DNA of 64,000 nt. It comes from Hydrangea macrophylla. Taxonomy: Eukaryota > Streptophyta > Magnoliopsida > Cornales > Hydrangeaceae. The notes below the pieces were generated by a model that was not told the DNA's origin, searched no databases, and saw only the letters and a program-made list of their open reading frames with translations. Positions 1 through 12,800 of this stretch are shown piece after piece; position 1 is the first letter of the stretch; every line of letters begins with the position of its first letter. A program made the translations under genes and the position numbers. The DNA is taken from NCBI GenBank assembly GCA_033977485.1, contig CM066982.1:36248218-36312217 (forward strand), read 5' to 3'.

Positions 1-2483
1 TCGTGAAGAAGAAAGATGTATAGCTTCAACTCTACATAGATTATAGAGAGTTGAACAAAGTTACCATCAAGAATAAGTACCCATTACCAAGGATCGATGA
101 TTTATTCGATCAACTTCAAGGAGCAACGACATTTTCAAAGATTGACTTGAGATCCAAAATACCATCAGCTTTTGGTTAGGCCGGAAGATGTGCTGAAGAA
201 AGCGTTCAGAACCAGATATGGTTATTATGAGTTTCTTCTGATGCCGTTCAGAATGACCAATGCCCTACCAGTGTTCATGGATTTGATGAATAGGGTGTTT
301 AGACCCTACTTGGATCAGTTTATCATTGTCTTCATCGATGATATTCTGATTAATTCCAAAACCAAAGAAGAACACTGAAGTTCAGCAAGTGCGAGTTTTG
401 GCTCAAGGAAATTAAGTTTTACGGACACGTTGTTTCTCGAGAAAAAATTTATGTGGATACTTCAAAGACTGGAGTAGTGCTGAATTGGAGGAGACCAAGT
501 AACGCCTCAGAAGTTAGGAGTTTTCTTAGTCTGGCTGGCTATTATTGGAGATTCGTAGAAGGTTTTTCAAAAATTATAGCCCCATTAACTGGTCTGACGA
601 AGAAGAACCTGAAGTTTGAATGGGGAGATAAGCACGAACGCGCATTCCAGGAGTTAAAAGAGAGATTGACTTCAGCGCCAGTGCTTGCAGTACCAAAGAG
701 TAGTGAGAGATACACCATCTATAGTAACGCATCGCACCAAAGATTAGGGTGTGCTCTAATACAAGATGGAAAGGTTATCACGTATGGACCAAGATAGTTG
801 AAGCCTCACGAGACCAACTATCCTACGCATGATCTTGAGTTAGCCGCAATCGTGTATGCTCTGAAGATCTGGAAACACTACTCTTTGGAGAACTATTCGA
901 TTTATTTTTGGACCATAAAAGCTTGCGATATTTGTTTTCATAGAAGGAACTCAACATGACCCGGAGAAGGTGGGTGGAGCTATTAAAAGATCATGACTTC
1001 ACTTTGCAGTACCATCCTGGTAAGGCAAACGTAGTCGCAGATGCGTTGAGTCGGAAGCCTCGCGGGATAGTTGCTACTCTCATGATTTGAGAATGGAAAG
1101 CATTAGAGATCATAGGAGAATTCGATCTTCAACCTGCACAGTCAGTAGAAGGATGACATTTTAGGTGTCTCGTGGTTCAACCAACTCTCATTGGTCGTGT
1201 TTTGGAGGCTCAATAGAAGGATGATGAGTTAAAGAAATGGTTTGCCAATGTTTTAGCAAAGGAACTGGGAGAATGGAGTATTAGATCAGATGGAGGATTC
1301 AGATGCAGAGGTCGACTTGTGGTACCCAATGTGGGGAAACTAAGAACAAATATATTGGATGAGGCACACAAGTCTAGACTAACCGTTCATCCAGGAGGTA
1401 CGAAGATGTATAAGGATATGAAGACTTCTGGTGGAAAGGCATGAGAAGAGAAGTTGCTGAGTATGTGTCCAAGTGCTTCACGTGTCAGCAAGTCAAGGTA
1501 GAGCATCAGAGACCGTCTGGACTCCTACTACCACTGTCGATTCTAGAATGGAAGTGGGAACATGTCACAATGGACTTCGTGGTTGGATTACCAAGATTAT
1601 AGCAAGGTCACGATGCCATTTGGGTGATAGTAGATCAGTTGACAAAGTTTGATCATTTCATTGCCTACAACATATTTGGTGGAGAAGTTAAGTCAGATGT
1701 ACATCCAGCAAGTCATTCGACTTCATGGTGTTCCAGTCTCGATAGTGTCAGATCATGACTCGATGTTCACCGCAAGATTTTGGGAGAGTCTACAAGCAGC
1801 CATGGGAGAGACCACAGATTGATGGACAGACCGAGCGGACAAATCAAGTTATGGAAGATATGCTCAGAGCTTGAGTCATTGACTTTGAGAGTTCGTGGGA
1901 GACCTACTTGCCCTTAATTGAGTTTGCATACAATAACAGCTACCACTCGAGCATTGAAATGCCACTATTTAAAGCATTGTATGGGAGACCGTGCCATTTA
2001 CCACTATGTTGGGCCGAAGTCAGAGATGATAAACTCCTTGGACCTAATATGGTACGAGAAACTAGTGAGAACAAGATGAAAACTCCCCAGAGTAGACAGA
2101 AGAACTACGCAGACAACCATCAGAAGGACATGGAGTTCAAGGTGGGAGATCATGTGTTTCTAAAGGTATCTGCAGTACGAGGTGTGGTAAGATTTGGAAA
2201 AAAGAACGGGAAGCTATCACGTCGCTACATTGTACCTTTTGAGATTCTTGATCGCATAGGCAAAGTCGCTTATCGACTCGCACTGCCGCCGAGAATGTCT
2301 AGAATACACAACGTCATCAACATAAGCATGTTAAGGAAGTACGTTCATAGTTTAGTGCCAGTGATTAACTTCAAGGACATCGAAGTAAATGACAACGTGA
2401 CTTATCATGAGAGGCATGTGCGTATCATGGGGAGAAAAATTAAGAAGTTAAGGAACAAGGAGATTCCTTTAGTAAAGGTATAG
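1..2483 (+). pseudogene. Ty3/gypsy pol remnant (RT, RNase H, integrase)
   Basis: Decayed pol of a Ty3/gypsy retrotransposon, entering the window within reverse transcriptase. The three frames together show RT with the active-site variant FIDD at 331-342, an RNase H segment to about 900, an integrase zinc-finger region (about 1370-1500), an integrase core near 1560-1800, and a C-terminal integrase stretch at 1908-2483 containing GDHVFLKV. Several stops and frameshifts break it, for example after 375, 795 and 1087, so it cannot make a product. It reads straight into a polypurine tract and LTR-A, which fixes it as the 3' half of one element. The integrase tail resembles the one at 31568-31939, so both probably belong to related chromovirus-type (Tekay/Del-like) families; that lineage call is inference. 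Confidence 0.9.
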
Positions 2484-2600
2484 TGGAGCCACCATGATGA
2501 GAGAGAAGCTTCCTGAGAGATAGAATCAGAAATACTAGGAAAGTATCCAAAGTTATTACAAGATTAGTTTACACAGATTTCGGGTCAAAATCTTTTGATA

Positions 2601-2613
2601 GGTGGTGGAGAGA
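2601..2613 (+). other. Polypurine tract of gypsy element A
   Basis: A purine-rich run (GGTGGTGGAGAGA) directly before the TG of LTR-A, where plus-strand priming is expected. It marks LTR-A as a 3' LTR. Confidence 0.75.
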
Positions 2614-2789
2614 TGTAGTACCTGTATTTTCCTATCTGTAATTCTCAAATTTTTGTAATTCTCTTCGTAATAATCTCGATTATATCTATAATAAATCCGT
2701 TTTCTTTATTCTTTGTGGTTCAGAGTGTTGCATATACGTTTGGGTGTTTGTTTGTGACCTTGGGGAAGCTTTGCTGGAAAAGCTGACCC

Positions 2790-2817
2790 GAGCGCTCGAG
2801 CCATGCGAGCGCTCGAG
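2790..2817 (+). promoter_or_regulatory. Upstream palindrome pair in LTR-A
   Basis: Two copies of GAGCGCTCGAG at 2790-2800 and 2807-2817, 17 bp apart and ending about 48 bp before the TATA box at 2865. The same motif recurs downstream at 3479-3525. A role in transcription is inference. Confidence 0.6.
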
Positions 2818-3478
2818 CTGTTAAAAGAATGAAATGACTCTTTTGCCCTTGGGACTCAAAAATCTATAAATACCCTTCATAATCTCAGCATTTGCATGTC
2901 AATTTATACCCAAAAATAGAGAGCTTATCCTAGAGGGAGTTCTTGAGAGATCTCCTACATACATTCACACATACACTTGCATGTCCACTTATATATATGA
3001 TCCAACTTTTCATTCATACACAAACACTTAGATACACTCACACATGAGGTTTTGGAGTTAAGTATTGAAGGATCAAGAGAAGGAGAAGAGGATTCTAGTT
3101 CTCAAGATCAAGATCTCAAGATTTTTCAACACATTCATCACATCTTCATCATCTATTTATAATCTAATCTTGTATGAGTATCAATCCTCACTTGGAAGCC
3201 TTTAAAAATAGTCCTTGCATGTTTGTATGACCATACATGTGTTTGATTTGAAGTTACAACTCTTGCATGTTAATGAAAACTCAAGATCAACTTTTTTTCA
3301 TGGTTTTGGTGACTTTGATCATCATCCAAACACACCCTAAGCTATTTTGGATGTAGATTCTCATCTAGACGTCTTTAATTTTAGTTTTTACATGTTTTTA
3401 TGGTTTGCATGTGTCATTAGAACGAAGTTTAGGCCTTGTATGTGTACTTAAACTTAGAATCTATTTTCTGCTTAAACC

Positions 3479-3525
3479 GAGTGCTCGCGCTTGGTGGGAG
3501 CGCTCGAGCCCCTTGAGCGCTCGAG
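3479..3525 (+). promoter_or_regulatory. Downstream palindrome cluster in LTR-A
   Basis: Three sites: a variant at 3479-3489, then GAGCGCTCGAG at 3498-3508 and 3515-3525, spaced 19 and 17 bp. They begin about 610 bp after the TATA box. The motif is the same as in the upstream pair. Confidence 0.6.
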
Positions 3526-3959
3526 TTCAGCAGTTCTGCTAAAGTTTGTTTGTTTTATATACTTTGATCAATTTTTGGTTAGATGTCATACGTACGAATC
3601 TGAGTTGAACCATGGACACTTACAATTAATTGTGAATTGATGTCTTATGCATTTATGCACAAATTATGCATTTACTTGGACGTTAGAATTAGTTACGGAA
3701 CTTTTATTATGCGACAACGACTTTCGTCATGCGTCAACTCTAATAATGAGATTAAAATGCGCATAATAAGATCGGAACATTTTAATAACCACGGGCTCTA
3801 TCGAGTTGTACTTCGAGCATCAATACTCATACTTTGGTCTATCTCTTGATATAAATGTGTCGTCACGGTATCATCGAGCGTTGTCGATGTGGTGGTTGTT
3901 GTTGTCTTGTTGGATGAGTCAGTATCGGGACTGAAGGAGTAGATTGTGTTTAGACACTT

Positions 3960-4210
3960 GTGATATTGTCGGCCGTTAAGGCATGATACTATCTTGATGC
4001 GCTAAGGGCGATCAAGCAGCTGTTAAAGCACGTACAGTATACTAATCGCTCGGATGTTAAAGCATGTTAGGACATGTCTTTGACCTCAAATATCTTGGTT
4101 AAGTCAACCGTTAAGGCATGATACTATCTTCATGCATTGAAGGTGATCAAGCGGCTGTTAAAGCATGATAGTATACTCATCAAGTGGCTGATGTGGCATG
4201 ATATTCTAAA
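3960..4210 (+). repeat. Degenerate minisatellite in LTR-A
   Basis: Imperfect repeats built on GTTAAAGCATGATA and TAGTATACTAATCG-type segments. Similar satellite blocks lie in the same relative place of LTR-B and LTR-B' but with unrelated units. Confidence 0.55.
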
Positions 4211-4954
4211 CCAACGGCTTATGCCGGAAATAGGGAAAGAGTAAGAGTTGAGTTTGAAATCGGGGATCAAGTTAGTTGTTGTTTAATCCTTTCTATTGTG
4301 AGTCTAGATGAAGGTTTTTGAGGTCGTTCCTTATCGTGTTTTTTCGGTGACCGTAGTTCTTGATTTCTCATAACAATGTAAATAAGCCGACGAATGGATA
4401 ATTAACTTAACTATTGAATTTAACTGTTTCTAACGGAGCTTTGTGAGACTTTATACTCAATCGGCTTATATTCATTCTGAAGGTGTTTTACACCACTGGA
4501 CCTTCCACGTCCAACTATGCCAGATATAGCAGATGGCGCTCAGTCTGGAAGTAACCATGGAGACAAGGAGTATACTGTTGAAGGATATGTTGAAGGAGAC
4601 TCATATGGGAACAACTGTGGCTTTGCCAGCTGAAGACTACCCATCTAGTCTTCTTTTATCTTTCCTGTTTATGATGTAATGAATCAGTTGTTTTGGATAT
4701 CTGTGACGAGTGTTGTCACCAGACTTGTTGTTTAATTATGTTCTATTTGGGACTGTAATATATATTGTTGACTTAAGACTGCTAATGCTTAATATAGTAT
4801 TACTGCATTTGATTAGTCACTTGCCATATTTTATTACACATTTTGTTATTATATTGTTGAGGACAGTCGAGTGAATTCCAAAAGTCATGTGTCTACGGAC
4901 CCATAATGAAAAATTTGTATTTTCCCTATTTTTTGCTTACTCCGGGCTGTGACA

Positions 4955-4978
4955 TTTACGTAGGAAAAAACTTTGGAG

Positions 4979-5021
<43 letters not shown>

Positions 5022-6187
5022 AGATTGATGGAGTCAGAAGAAAAATGGGCGAAGAAGAAAAAAATAAGCAAACCATCACTTTCATCCCTGTTCATGACGA
5101 TTACAATGACGAATTCTTCCCTCCTACAATCAATAAGGCAGGTGATTTTCGTCTATAAATAGACAGCCACAGAAAGAGAGGAAGACACACAAGACACAGC
5201 CACTAACAGAGAAAAAAACATAGGAAGAATTCCATAGCCAAAGTTACCATGTAAAAATTTAAGCCTTTCTTTGTTTAATTTTCGTTTCTGTAATTGATGA
5301 TTTCAAGTTCAAAAATTAGTAATTATTTTCATCTACTGTATGAAAAATTATTTTTAGATTTGAGTGTTATTAATATTTTTAGTATAGTTGGTAGTTGTAG
5401 ATGTTCCCTAAAATAGTTTGAAACCCTAAATATCCAGTTTTTGTAACAAAATTCCATTTAATGTACAACACAATTTCCAATTAAATTATAGATTTCTTTG
5501 TTACATAGTTATATAACCTATTAGAGCCCCAAGCTTACCCTACCCAAATTCCATCCCAAATTAGATTCGGATTTGGTTTGGCCTTGCTTGAGTTCTTGGA
5601 GTTCATCCACTGTGACCCAGCAAGAATTCAAAGTCAAATATTTAGTATCTTATTTTTGGTTCAGTATTTTAATTTATTTCTATTTTATAAGCTTAGTTGT
5701 ACTAAACTTTTTTATTTTGCAGATTCCAAGAATTCAATCCCAACTATTATTAAGAGAAGAAAAAGTGTATTAATATTAATTTTCTCTCTTACTTTGGTGT
5801 TATGACCATAATCTTAATTAGATGGTGATTGTGTACATCTATTTAATCTTTTTTTTAAATTTATTGAGAAGAAATTTTCAATTCCAAAAATGATAAGCTA
5901 AAACTTTAATTGAGAATATGTAATAAAAACTTAGAAATCACAATTTCTGTGCACTAATTTTAAATGGGCAGATTTATCTTGATGGGTTGTTTTTCTATTT
6001 CTGGCAAAAAATATCTATAGTTTATGACTATTTAACATTTTTATAGATTATGGCTATATTAGACTTTAAAAGATTACCTATTTGAAATAAGAATTTAATT
6101 ATGTGAATTGTCAAAATATGCCTTTTGTCATAAAAAAAACCTAGCATACAAAACAATTTATTTAACAAAGTTTATATTTCAAGTATT
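4955..6187. other. Unassigned AT-rich DNA with a TC microsatellite
   Basis: A (TC)n run fills 4981-5019. A short frame from 5045 to 5158 (MGEEEKNKQT...) is followed by TATAAATAG at 5151-5159 and a purine-rich stretch. It could be a gene-end relic or another promoter, but I do not recognise it. The remainder is AT-rich with no supported gene. Confidence 0.5.
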
Positions 6188-6211
6188 CTATATATATATA
6201 TATATATATAT
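6188..6211. repeat. (TA)n microsatellite
   Basis: About 12 TA units just upstream of the SINE candidate. Confidence 0.85.
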
Positions 6212-6229
6212 TTCTATCCATTAATGGAC

Positions 6230-6336
6230 TGTCAATCGTGTAGTGGTAGAGTGGTGGGGACTGAGCACTGAATAACCCACGTTCACGAGTTTGAGTTCGA
6301 ACCTGGCTACTGCCCGATTGCCTCTCTTTTTTTTTC
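6230..6336 (+). mobile_element. tRNA-derived SINE candidate
   Basis: An internal RNA polymerase III promoter is visible. TGGTAGAGTGG at 6244-6254 fits the A-box consensus TRGYNNARNGG, and AGTTCGAACCT at 6294-6304 is close to the B box, 50 bp on. The body ends in a run of T at 6327-6336. It lacks a cloverleaf fold, so it is not a functional tRNA gene. Flanking target duplications were not found. Confidence 0.55.
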
Positions 6337-6340
6337 CTTT

Positions 6341-7065
6341 AAACTAAACGACATCGTTTCATATCAAACCTGGCACATTTGATATGACTTCAACTGGCAT
6401 AAGTTTATTTTCAAATAAAGAACCACTCTGTTTAAAAATGCCAAACCCTTTTAAAATCACAAAAGTTATGTGATCGAGTGTTGATTTGCATATTCCCAAT
6501 CCATTTAAATCATTTCTCCCAAGTTAATTAATATTTCCTATTTTTAGATAACTTAGATTAAATATTTGTATTATTTCCATCATTTGCTATAATCAAATCC
6601 AAAAAGTTCATTTAATGTAAATATAGCTTTTGCTTCTTTTTCTTCCTTTTCTTACTAGCATCTTAGTTAGTTTTTTTTTTTTGTACTATAAAAATCATTA
6701 CCGTAAACTACTAAAAAAAAAAAGCTTTTGATTAGTTTTACTCCAAAAATATAAGAACTAGTAGTTTAGGAAAAGACCCAAAATTCATCATCTTTTGTTT
6801 TCTTTTTAGGGACAAAATAGTTGCTTTCTATCTTAAAAATTTTTTTACCGCTCCCTGTGGGTTCGACCTGGTTTTACCAAAACTTTATTACTTGTACGAT
6901 CACCTACACTTGGGTGTTAATAAGAAAATACGTTAGTAGGACGTTGTCAGCCATCCTATCTATTACAATAATTAGAGTCCGCGACAGAGGAAATATAAAA
7001 GGTTTAAAAGCAACATATGCCCAAGTACCAATTTTAAAGTTCTACAGAAATGGAAACTAATAGCT
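6341..7065. other. Unassigned AT-rich DNA
   Basis: No supported gene. A segment at about 6848-6920 (CCCTGTGGGTTCGACC and following) is reminiscent of LTR/leader text of Tat/Athila-type elements, but I could not extend the similarity. Confidence 0.35.
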
Positions 7066-7439
7066 ATCTAGTCTTTAGCTGGAGTAGACATAATCGTTAG
7101 TGTAGCAGTCTTCTCCTACATAACCATCCTCTGTAGGGCCACCCTCTACATGGTTTTCCTCCAGGTAGTAGCCATCATCATAATCTCCATCACCTGCATT
7201 ATTAGGAGAAGGGTAGTCTGGACGGGGAATGTTCAGACAATAATAGCCGTTAGCTTACTGAGAGCTAAGTGAATAGAAACTAACAGGGTACTAGTTATAT
7301 AACGTAATAACAAGTTATGAAGTGAATAACATATATTATAATAGTATCTTAATCATTATTCAATGCATCATAACTACCCCTTATCGCATAATTATTCCCA
7401 AACCGATAACCAACAAACTCTGACTGGAAAGAACGGACT

Positions 7440-7790
7440 CAATCGTTTTACATATATCGACATACCATCATTCTGTCCACCGCTCGTTAAGGATATAAAC
7501 CATCCACCGCATGTCATGGACACCACGTCAGTCCATCCCTCGCTCGTACGTTAAGGATATAAACCATCCACCGCATGTCAGGGATATAACGTTTCAAACA
7601 ACAGTATATCAAATCTATTTCCACGACTCATCAATGTCTACCAATGACCACCATCCACCACTCATTAAGGATATAACCCATCCACCGTTCGTTAAGGATA
7701 TACCATGGATCATCTGGCTAGTTAGAACTCATTGGTCTTGTCCACTGCTCGTTAAGCATATGTACCATCCACTGCATGTCATGGACTTAA
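7440..7790 (-). repeat. Minisatellite in LTR-B'
   Basis: Repeats containing CGTTAAGGATATAAACC and CATCCACCGCATGTCA occur several times with variable spacers. Confidence 0.65.
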
Positions 7791-8104
7791 TGTGACCAAG
7801 TGTCCGACCACGCACAATTCCCAAAACTTATCAAACCTACCTATGTTTAGTACTAATATTGATACATGAGTTTTGCTTGTGGCCTGACTACTCTTGACTG
7901 AAAGGAACCAGATATCGAACTCATCATGAGTGACACCTTAACTGACGTTATAATGTTAATCCATTATTCACTATTGTACTTATCTTTGGTATCACATTAT
8001 CCCTGATTATCCCAATAGTCGCATAATGAATGTCCAAATCAAGAATCGAACGATCGAACCCCTTATATAATAAACAAAATAAACAATCCATGTTCTATAA
8101 ATGC

Positions 8105-8295
8105 CAATCAATTGGGACCATGGTCTAATTGATTGGGATGAAAATTGTAACAATGGATTGGGGAAACATGGCAATCGATTGGATCTAGAACAATACCAAT
8201 TGATTGCAAACTTCGGCAATCGATTGGGTTACAAACAACGTAAATTGATTGGAAACTGTCCAATCGATTGGGTCTAGACTAATGGCAATTGATTA
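8105..8295 (-). promoter_or_regulatory. CAATYGATTG array in LTR-B' (downstream array)
   Basis: Nine sites matching or close to CAATCGATTG start at 8105, 8126, 8151, 8172, 8197, 8217, 8242, 8261 and 8286. Successive spacings are 21, 25, 21, 25, 20, 25, 19 and 25. The homologous array in LTR-B alternates 20 and 25 exactly. Confidence 0.75.
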
Positions 8296-8340
8296 GAACT
8301 TCGTCTTCTCCGACAGAATTATAAAACAACATATATAAAC

Positions 8341-9836
8341 TGTTGGAAAAACCGGTTTAAATTGAAAGTTTAAACGCGCAGCGGAAAAAACAAGTTATAA
8401 AACTTTATTGGCATGCCCGGATCTACTACCCGTCAACTCCATAGAAGCGTACAAGGGGGTGCAAGATTTATACCTTAGTGTCTTGAACCCAATTCTGAAT
8501 TTCAATTTCCAGCAGCCTCCACTAGATGATCTTCACACTTATGACTCCTGCGGATGCCTGCCGGAAAGACTAGGGTTGGTGGGAACCCTAATAGAGAGGA
8601 TAGAGAGGGTTTTTGGGGCTCCAAAACAGTTTCTGCAGCTTCTGACGTTCAAAACGACGAACAACTTTTTCCAGAACGCAGCTGCCCTATTTATAGATTC
8701 CCAGAACCGACCTAACCTTCGATCGATCGAAGGACTTCGATCGATCGAACATTCGATCGATCGAACCTTTCTCGATTGATCGAACCTGATGCCTTCGATC
8801 GATCGAACTATCTTCAATCGATCGAACCTGTCAGGACAGTTTCCTCAAGCGTCTTTCCAAGCATCCTAGCGGAGCTAAGAGTGGGACCTCCTAGGCTCTT
8901 TATTGTTGGCTCAGACCAGTTTATTAATTACCATGACCAAACTCTTTGATCAGCAAACTAACCAACTGGTCAGTTAACGTTTACTCCACTATAAAACGAT
9001 AACTGAACTCCAACGCAAAAGAACATATCCGAAGCGATAACTAGACTTGTATGTTGTACTAATGTCCCTCTACCGTCAGCATTCGTAATCATATTCAGGT
9101 AGTCGGATAACTGTTACTGTCAACCTGAATCATGATTACTTCTTGTATTCCTTGAGTCCCATTCACTACTCATGATTACCAAACATGTTGATAACTCTTA
9201 TCAACAAGACTGCAGTACTCAGTAATCAACTTGGTGACATTCTCAAGGGAATGCTTACTCTGAATCAGAGGGTAGATTCTATCTTGACAATATATGTTCA
9301 CAACCCTATGGACATGACATACCCAAGATACCCAGGTGTTGATCTTCTATAGACCTCACTGATTGGTAAGTCAAAGCAGTCATATCCACAGTCTGTGTTC
9401 ATAATCGTCTCAAGATTGAGAACACGTACCTTATACAAGTTATGAGTTCCTATTGACTGTTGACAGCCTTAAGCGTCAATAGGAAAGCTCAGGTCCGTCA
9501 ATGCACTATAAGCACTAGCATATCAACTAAGAGCTACACTCTAGTGATTGAGATTAATCACTCCATCCAATGGTAGTTAATTATGCTACAGTGTAGACCT
9601 GATGAGGTATCCAGTCTCATCATCCACTGTGACATATTCTAAGTATCAAAGAATAGTAATTCGTATCTCACTTGTGTGTATCTCATACACACACGAATTG
9701 CTTACTATGATACTTAAGGACAAAAACAATCATCTCATGAAAGAAACATACACAATGAAATGTAAAGCTGATATCCATATATTATAATGCTAATGTCTCA
9801 TACATAAAGTAATGGTTTGAGGGCACAAACCCAACA
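8341..9836 (-). repeat. Copia LTR 1 (3' LTR of unit 1)
   Basis: 1496 bp. On the minus strand it begins TGTTGGGTTTGTGCCC and ends TTTTTCCAACA. The TATA box (TATAAATA on minus) is at 8688-8695. Six copies of a TTCGATCGATCGAA-type palindrome lie at 8719-8826, directly upstream of it. Confidence 0.92.
8719..8826 (-). promoter_or_regulatory. TTCGATCGATCGAA array upstream of copia TATA
   Basis: Six sites start at 8719, 8736, 8752, about 8771, 8794 and 8813, i.e. 16-23 bp apart. Four are exact 14-bp palindromes. The nearest is 24 bp upstream of TATA. Equivalent arrays occur in LTR 2 and LTR 3 at the unit period. Confidence 0.7.
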
Positions 9837-9851
9837 AACTCCCACTTGCAC
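9837..9851 (-). other. Polypurine tract of copia unit 1
   Basis: The minus strand reads AAGTGGGAGTT directly before the TG of LTR 1, only 15 bp beyond the polyprotein stop. The same junction occurs at 17038-17052 and 24240-24254. Confidence 0.75.
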
Positions 9852-12800
9852 TCACAACCATTCAGAACTACATCTAAGACCTAGACTATCTAGATGACGA
9901 TCAAAGACCTTCTGTGGTAAGGCCTTTGTAAACGGATCAGCAAGATTGTCAGCGGTGGCAATCTTGGTGACAGTCACATCTCCACGTTGAACTATATCTC
10001 GGATTAGGTGATATTTCCGCTCTACGTGCTTTCCCTTCCCGTGGTTCCTTGGCTCCTTGGACTGAGCCACTGCCCCACTATTATCGCAGTATAGCGTAAT
10101 AGGTGACAGCGACGCTGGTACCACCTCGAGTTCCATAAGGAACTTCTTGAGCCAAACAGCTTCCTTTGCCGCTTCACAAGCAGCCACATACTCAGCTTCT
10201 GTAGTTGAGTCTGCAATGCATTTCTGCTTAATGCTCCTCCAACTAACAGCACCACCTCCCAAGGTAAAGAGATGTCCGGATGTCGACTTTCTCGAATCTT
10301 TATCTGACATAAAGTCCGAGTCAGTGTATCCTACTGGAATTAACTCACTACCGCCGTACATAAGCATGTAATCTTTAGTTCTTCTCAAGTACTTAAGAAT
10401 GTGCTTAACGGCTGTCCAGTGCTCTGGACCAGGATTCGATTGATACCTGCTAACCATGCCAACGGCAAAGCAGATATCTGGTCTAGTGCATAACATCGCA
10501 TACATGAGACTTCCCACTGCCGAGGCATAGGGAATTCCTGCCATGCGATTCCTCTCCTCTTGTGTCTTTGGACACTGGTCCTTGGAGAACGCTAAACCAT
10601 GCCTGAAAGGTAACAAACCTTTCTTCGAATTATCCATTGAAAACCTAGTTAGCACTTTCTCGATATAACCAGCTTGAGATAATCCCATTATCTTTCGCTT
10701 GCGATCCCGAAAGAGCTTTATCCCAAGAATATAGCTCGCCTCTCCTAGATCCTTCATATCGAAAGTACTAGCTAGCCAAACCTTGACCGTTGACAGCGCC
10801 GCTACATCATTCCCAATGAGTAGAATGTCGTCAACGTAAAGCACAAGAAAAGCCACTACTTTCCCTTCACATTTCTTGTATACACAAGGTTCATCCAGAT
10901 TATGTATGAAACCAAACGACTTGACCGCTTGGTCAAATCGGATGTTCCAACTTCTGGATGCCTGCTTAAGCCCATAAATGGACTTTTGGAACTTGCATAC
11001 CAAGTTACCTTTCTGACCAGCTATGAACCCTTCTGGTTGTTGCATATAGATGTCCTCCTCAAGATTGCCATTCAAGAATGCAGTCTTGACGTCCATCTGC
11101 CAGATTTCATAATCTAGGCATGCAGCAATGGATAAGAGTATTCTGATGGACTTGAGCATGGCTACCGGCGAGAAGGTTTCCTCATAGTCAATGCCCTTCC
11201 TCTGAGTATAGCCTTTCGCCACAAGCCTTGCCTTAAAGGTCTCAACCTTTCCATCAGATCCTCTTTTCCTCTTATAGACCCACTTGCAGCCAATGGGTTT
11301 AATATTGGCTGGAAGTTCTACAAGATCCCAGACCTGATTGGAATCCATGGATTCCAATTCAGCCTTCATAGCTTTAATCCAATGAGCTGAATCAACATCA
11401 GCCATTGCCTCTTCGTAAGTGGTAGGATCAGATTCAGATTCTATGGAGATAGCTTCAAAAACTTCTCCTAAGAACATGTATCTATCAGGCTGGCTGATAA
11501 TCCTCCCACTACGACGAGGTACTGGTGCGGAAATGGGTGAAGAAGTGGTATTTTCTTGATTTTCATCGTTATCAACTGCGGGTTGGATTAAGGGCTCTCC
11601 TTCTATCTCTCTAAGATCTATCCTTCCCTTAGGTTTATGGTTCATGATATAATCATCCTCCAAGAAAACAGCATTTGTACTAACAAACACTTTCTGTTCT
11701 CTTGGATCATAAAAATACCATCCATAAGTACCCTTTGGATACCCTACAAAGTAACATACTTCCGATCTAGAATCCAACTTGCTCATCTTTCCTTTAAGCA
11801 CATGTACCGGACACCCCCATATCCGGAGATGTTGCAAAGAAGGCTTGCGCCCAATCCACATCTCTCGTGGTGTCCTGGGAACAGATTTGCTTGGTACTAG
11901 ATTTAGTATGTATGCAGCGGTTTCCAAAGCATAACCCCAAAGGAATAATGGCAACTCTGAATAACTCATCATCGACCTAGTCATGTCTAAAAGAGTCCGA
12001 TTCCTTCTCTCCGCTACACCGTTCTGCTGAGGCGTACCAGGTGCAGTCAACTGTGACAGAATCCCATTCTGTACGAGGTGATCAATAAACTCATTAGAGA
12101 GGTACTCGCCACCTCGATCAGATCGAATGGCTTTGATATGTGTGCCCGATTGCTTCTCCACTTCAGCCCTAAACTCTTTGAACTTTTCAAAGGCTTCAGA
12201 CTTGTGCTGCATTAGGTACACATATCCATACCTAGAGTGGTCATCGGTAAATGTTATGAAATACTCATAACCACCCCTTGCTCTAATATTTATTGGTCCA
12301 CACACATCAGTATGAACTAATTCCAACAATGCATTGGTCCTATTGCCCTTTGCAGGAAAGGGCCTTTTGGTCATCTTACCCTCCAAACAAGATTCGCAGA
12401 CTTCCATTGGTTCGAGAACCAAATCGCCTAAGACCCCTTCTTTGACTAGTCTGCCAATCCTATTCAGATTGATATGGCCAAGCCTCATATGCCAAAGCCT
12501 TGTTGGATTAGTGGAAGGTTCCTTTCTTTTAGATGGTAAAGTTACCACTGAGTTATTAAGTTCCAAACAAGAATCTTTTGAAATATTGGGAGTAATCACA
12601 TACAAACCATTTGATTTAACACCAGAACATATAAAAGAACTGTTTCTTTTAATGACAACTTCAGTTCCAAAAAGAAAGGAATAACCATTATTCGTTAATT
12701 TAGAAACTGAAATTAAATTACGTCTCATTAAAGGGACGTAAAGTACATCTGATAAAATCAAAACTTTATTGTCTGAAAATTCTAAAACTACGACTCCTAT

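Larger units (their letters stand above)
2614..4954 (+). repeat. 3' LTR of gypsy element A (LTR-A)
   Basis: About 2.34 kb. It begins TGTAGTACC after the polypurine tract and ends GGGCTGTGACA. The start and end match the pattern of LTR-B (TGTAATACC...GGTGTGACA), so the two are related LTR types. A TATA box lies at 2865-2872. Clusters of a GAGCGCTCGAG palindrome sit before and after it, and a minisatellite occupies about 3960-4210. Open frames inside it (for example 3637-3849) look like chance. The downstream target duplication could not be checked because the 5' end is outside the window. Confidence 0.8.
7066..8340 (-). repeat. Gypsy LTR-B', 3' portion (minus orientation)
   Basis: The reverse complement of 8281-8340 closely follows 49060-49115 of LTR-B (both carry GGAGAAGACGAAGTTC just before their palindrome array). 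The array at 8105-8295 has the same 20/25 bp rhythm as LTR-B, and 7081-7200 resembles the acidic-codon-like text near the end of LTR-B (50390-50490). The other portion is 26166-26761, beyond the copia array. The inner boundary near 7066 is approximate, and the usual GTGACA end was not found. Confidence 0.7.

Noticed and set aside
4885..5158. SLSLSL and RERERE reading frames at TC/GA microsatellites (also 46894-47167 and 57865-58293)
   Set aside because: Frames come only from dinucleotide repeats on both strands.
6230..6336. Functional tRNA gene
   Set aside because: A and B boxes are present but no acceptor stem or anticodon arm can be formed; a SINE head fits better.
8105..8295. Regularly spaced short palindromes resembling a CRISPR array
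   Set aside because: Repeats are 10 bp and degenerate, spacers are 10-15 bp, no cas genes are present, and the DNA is plant LTR sequence.
8408..8817. Conserved 123- and 92-codon frames in all copia LTRs
   Set aside because: They overlap on opposite strands, cover the promoter and palindrome array, and are conserved only because the LTRs are identical.
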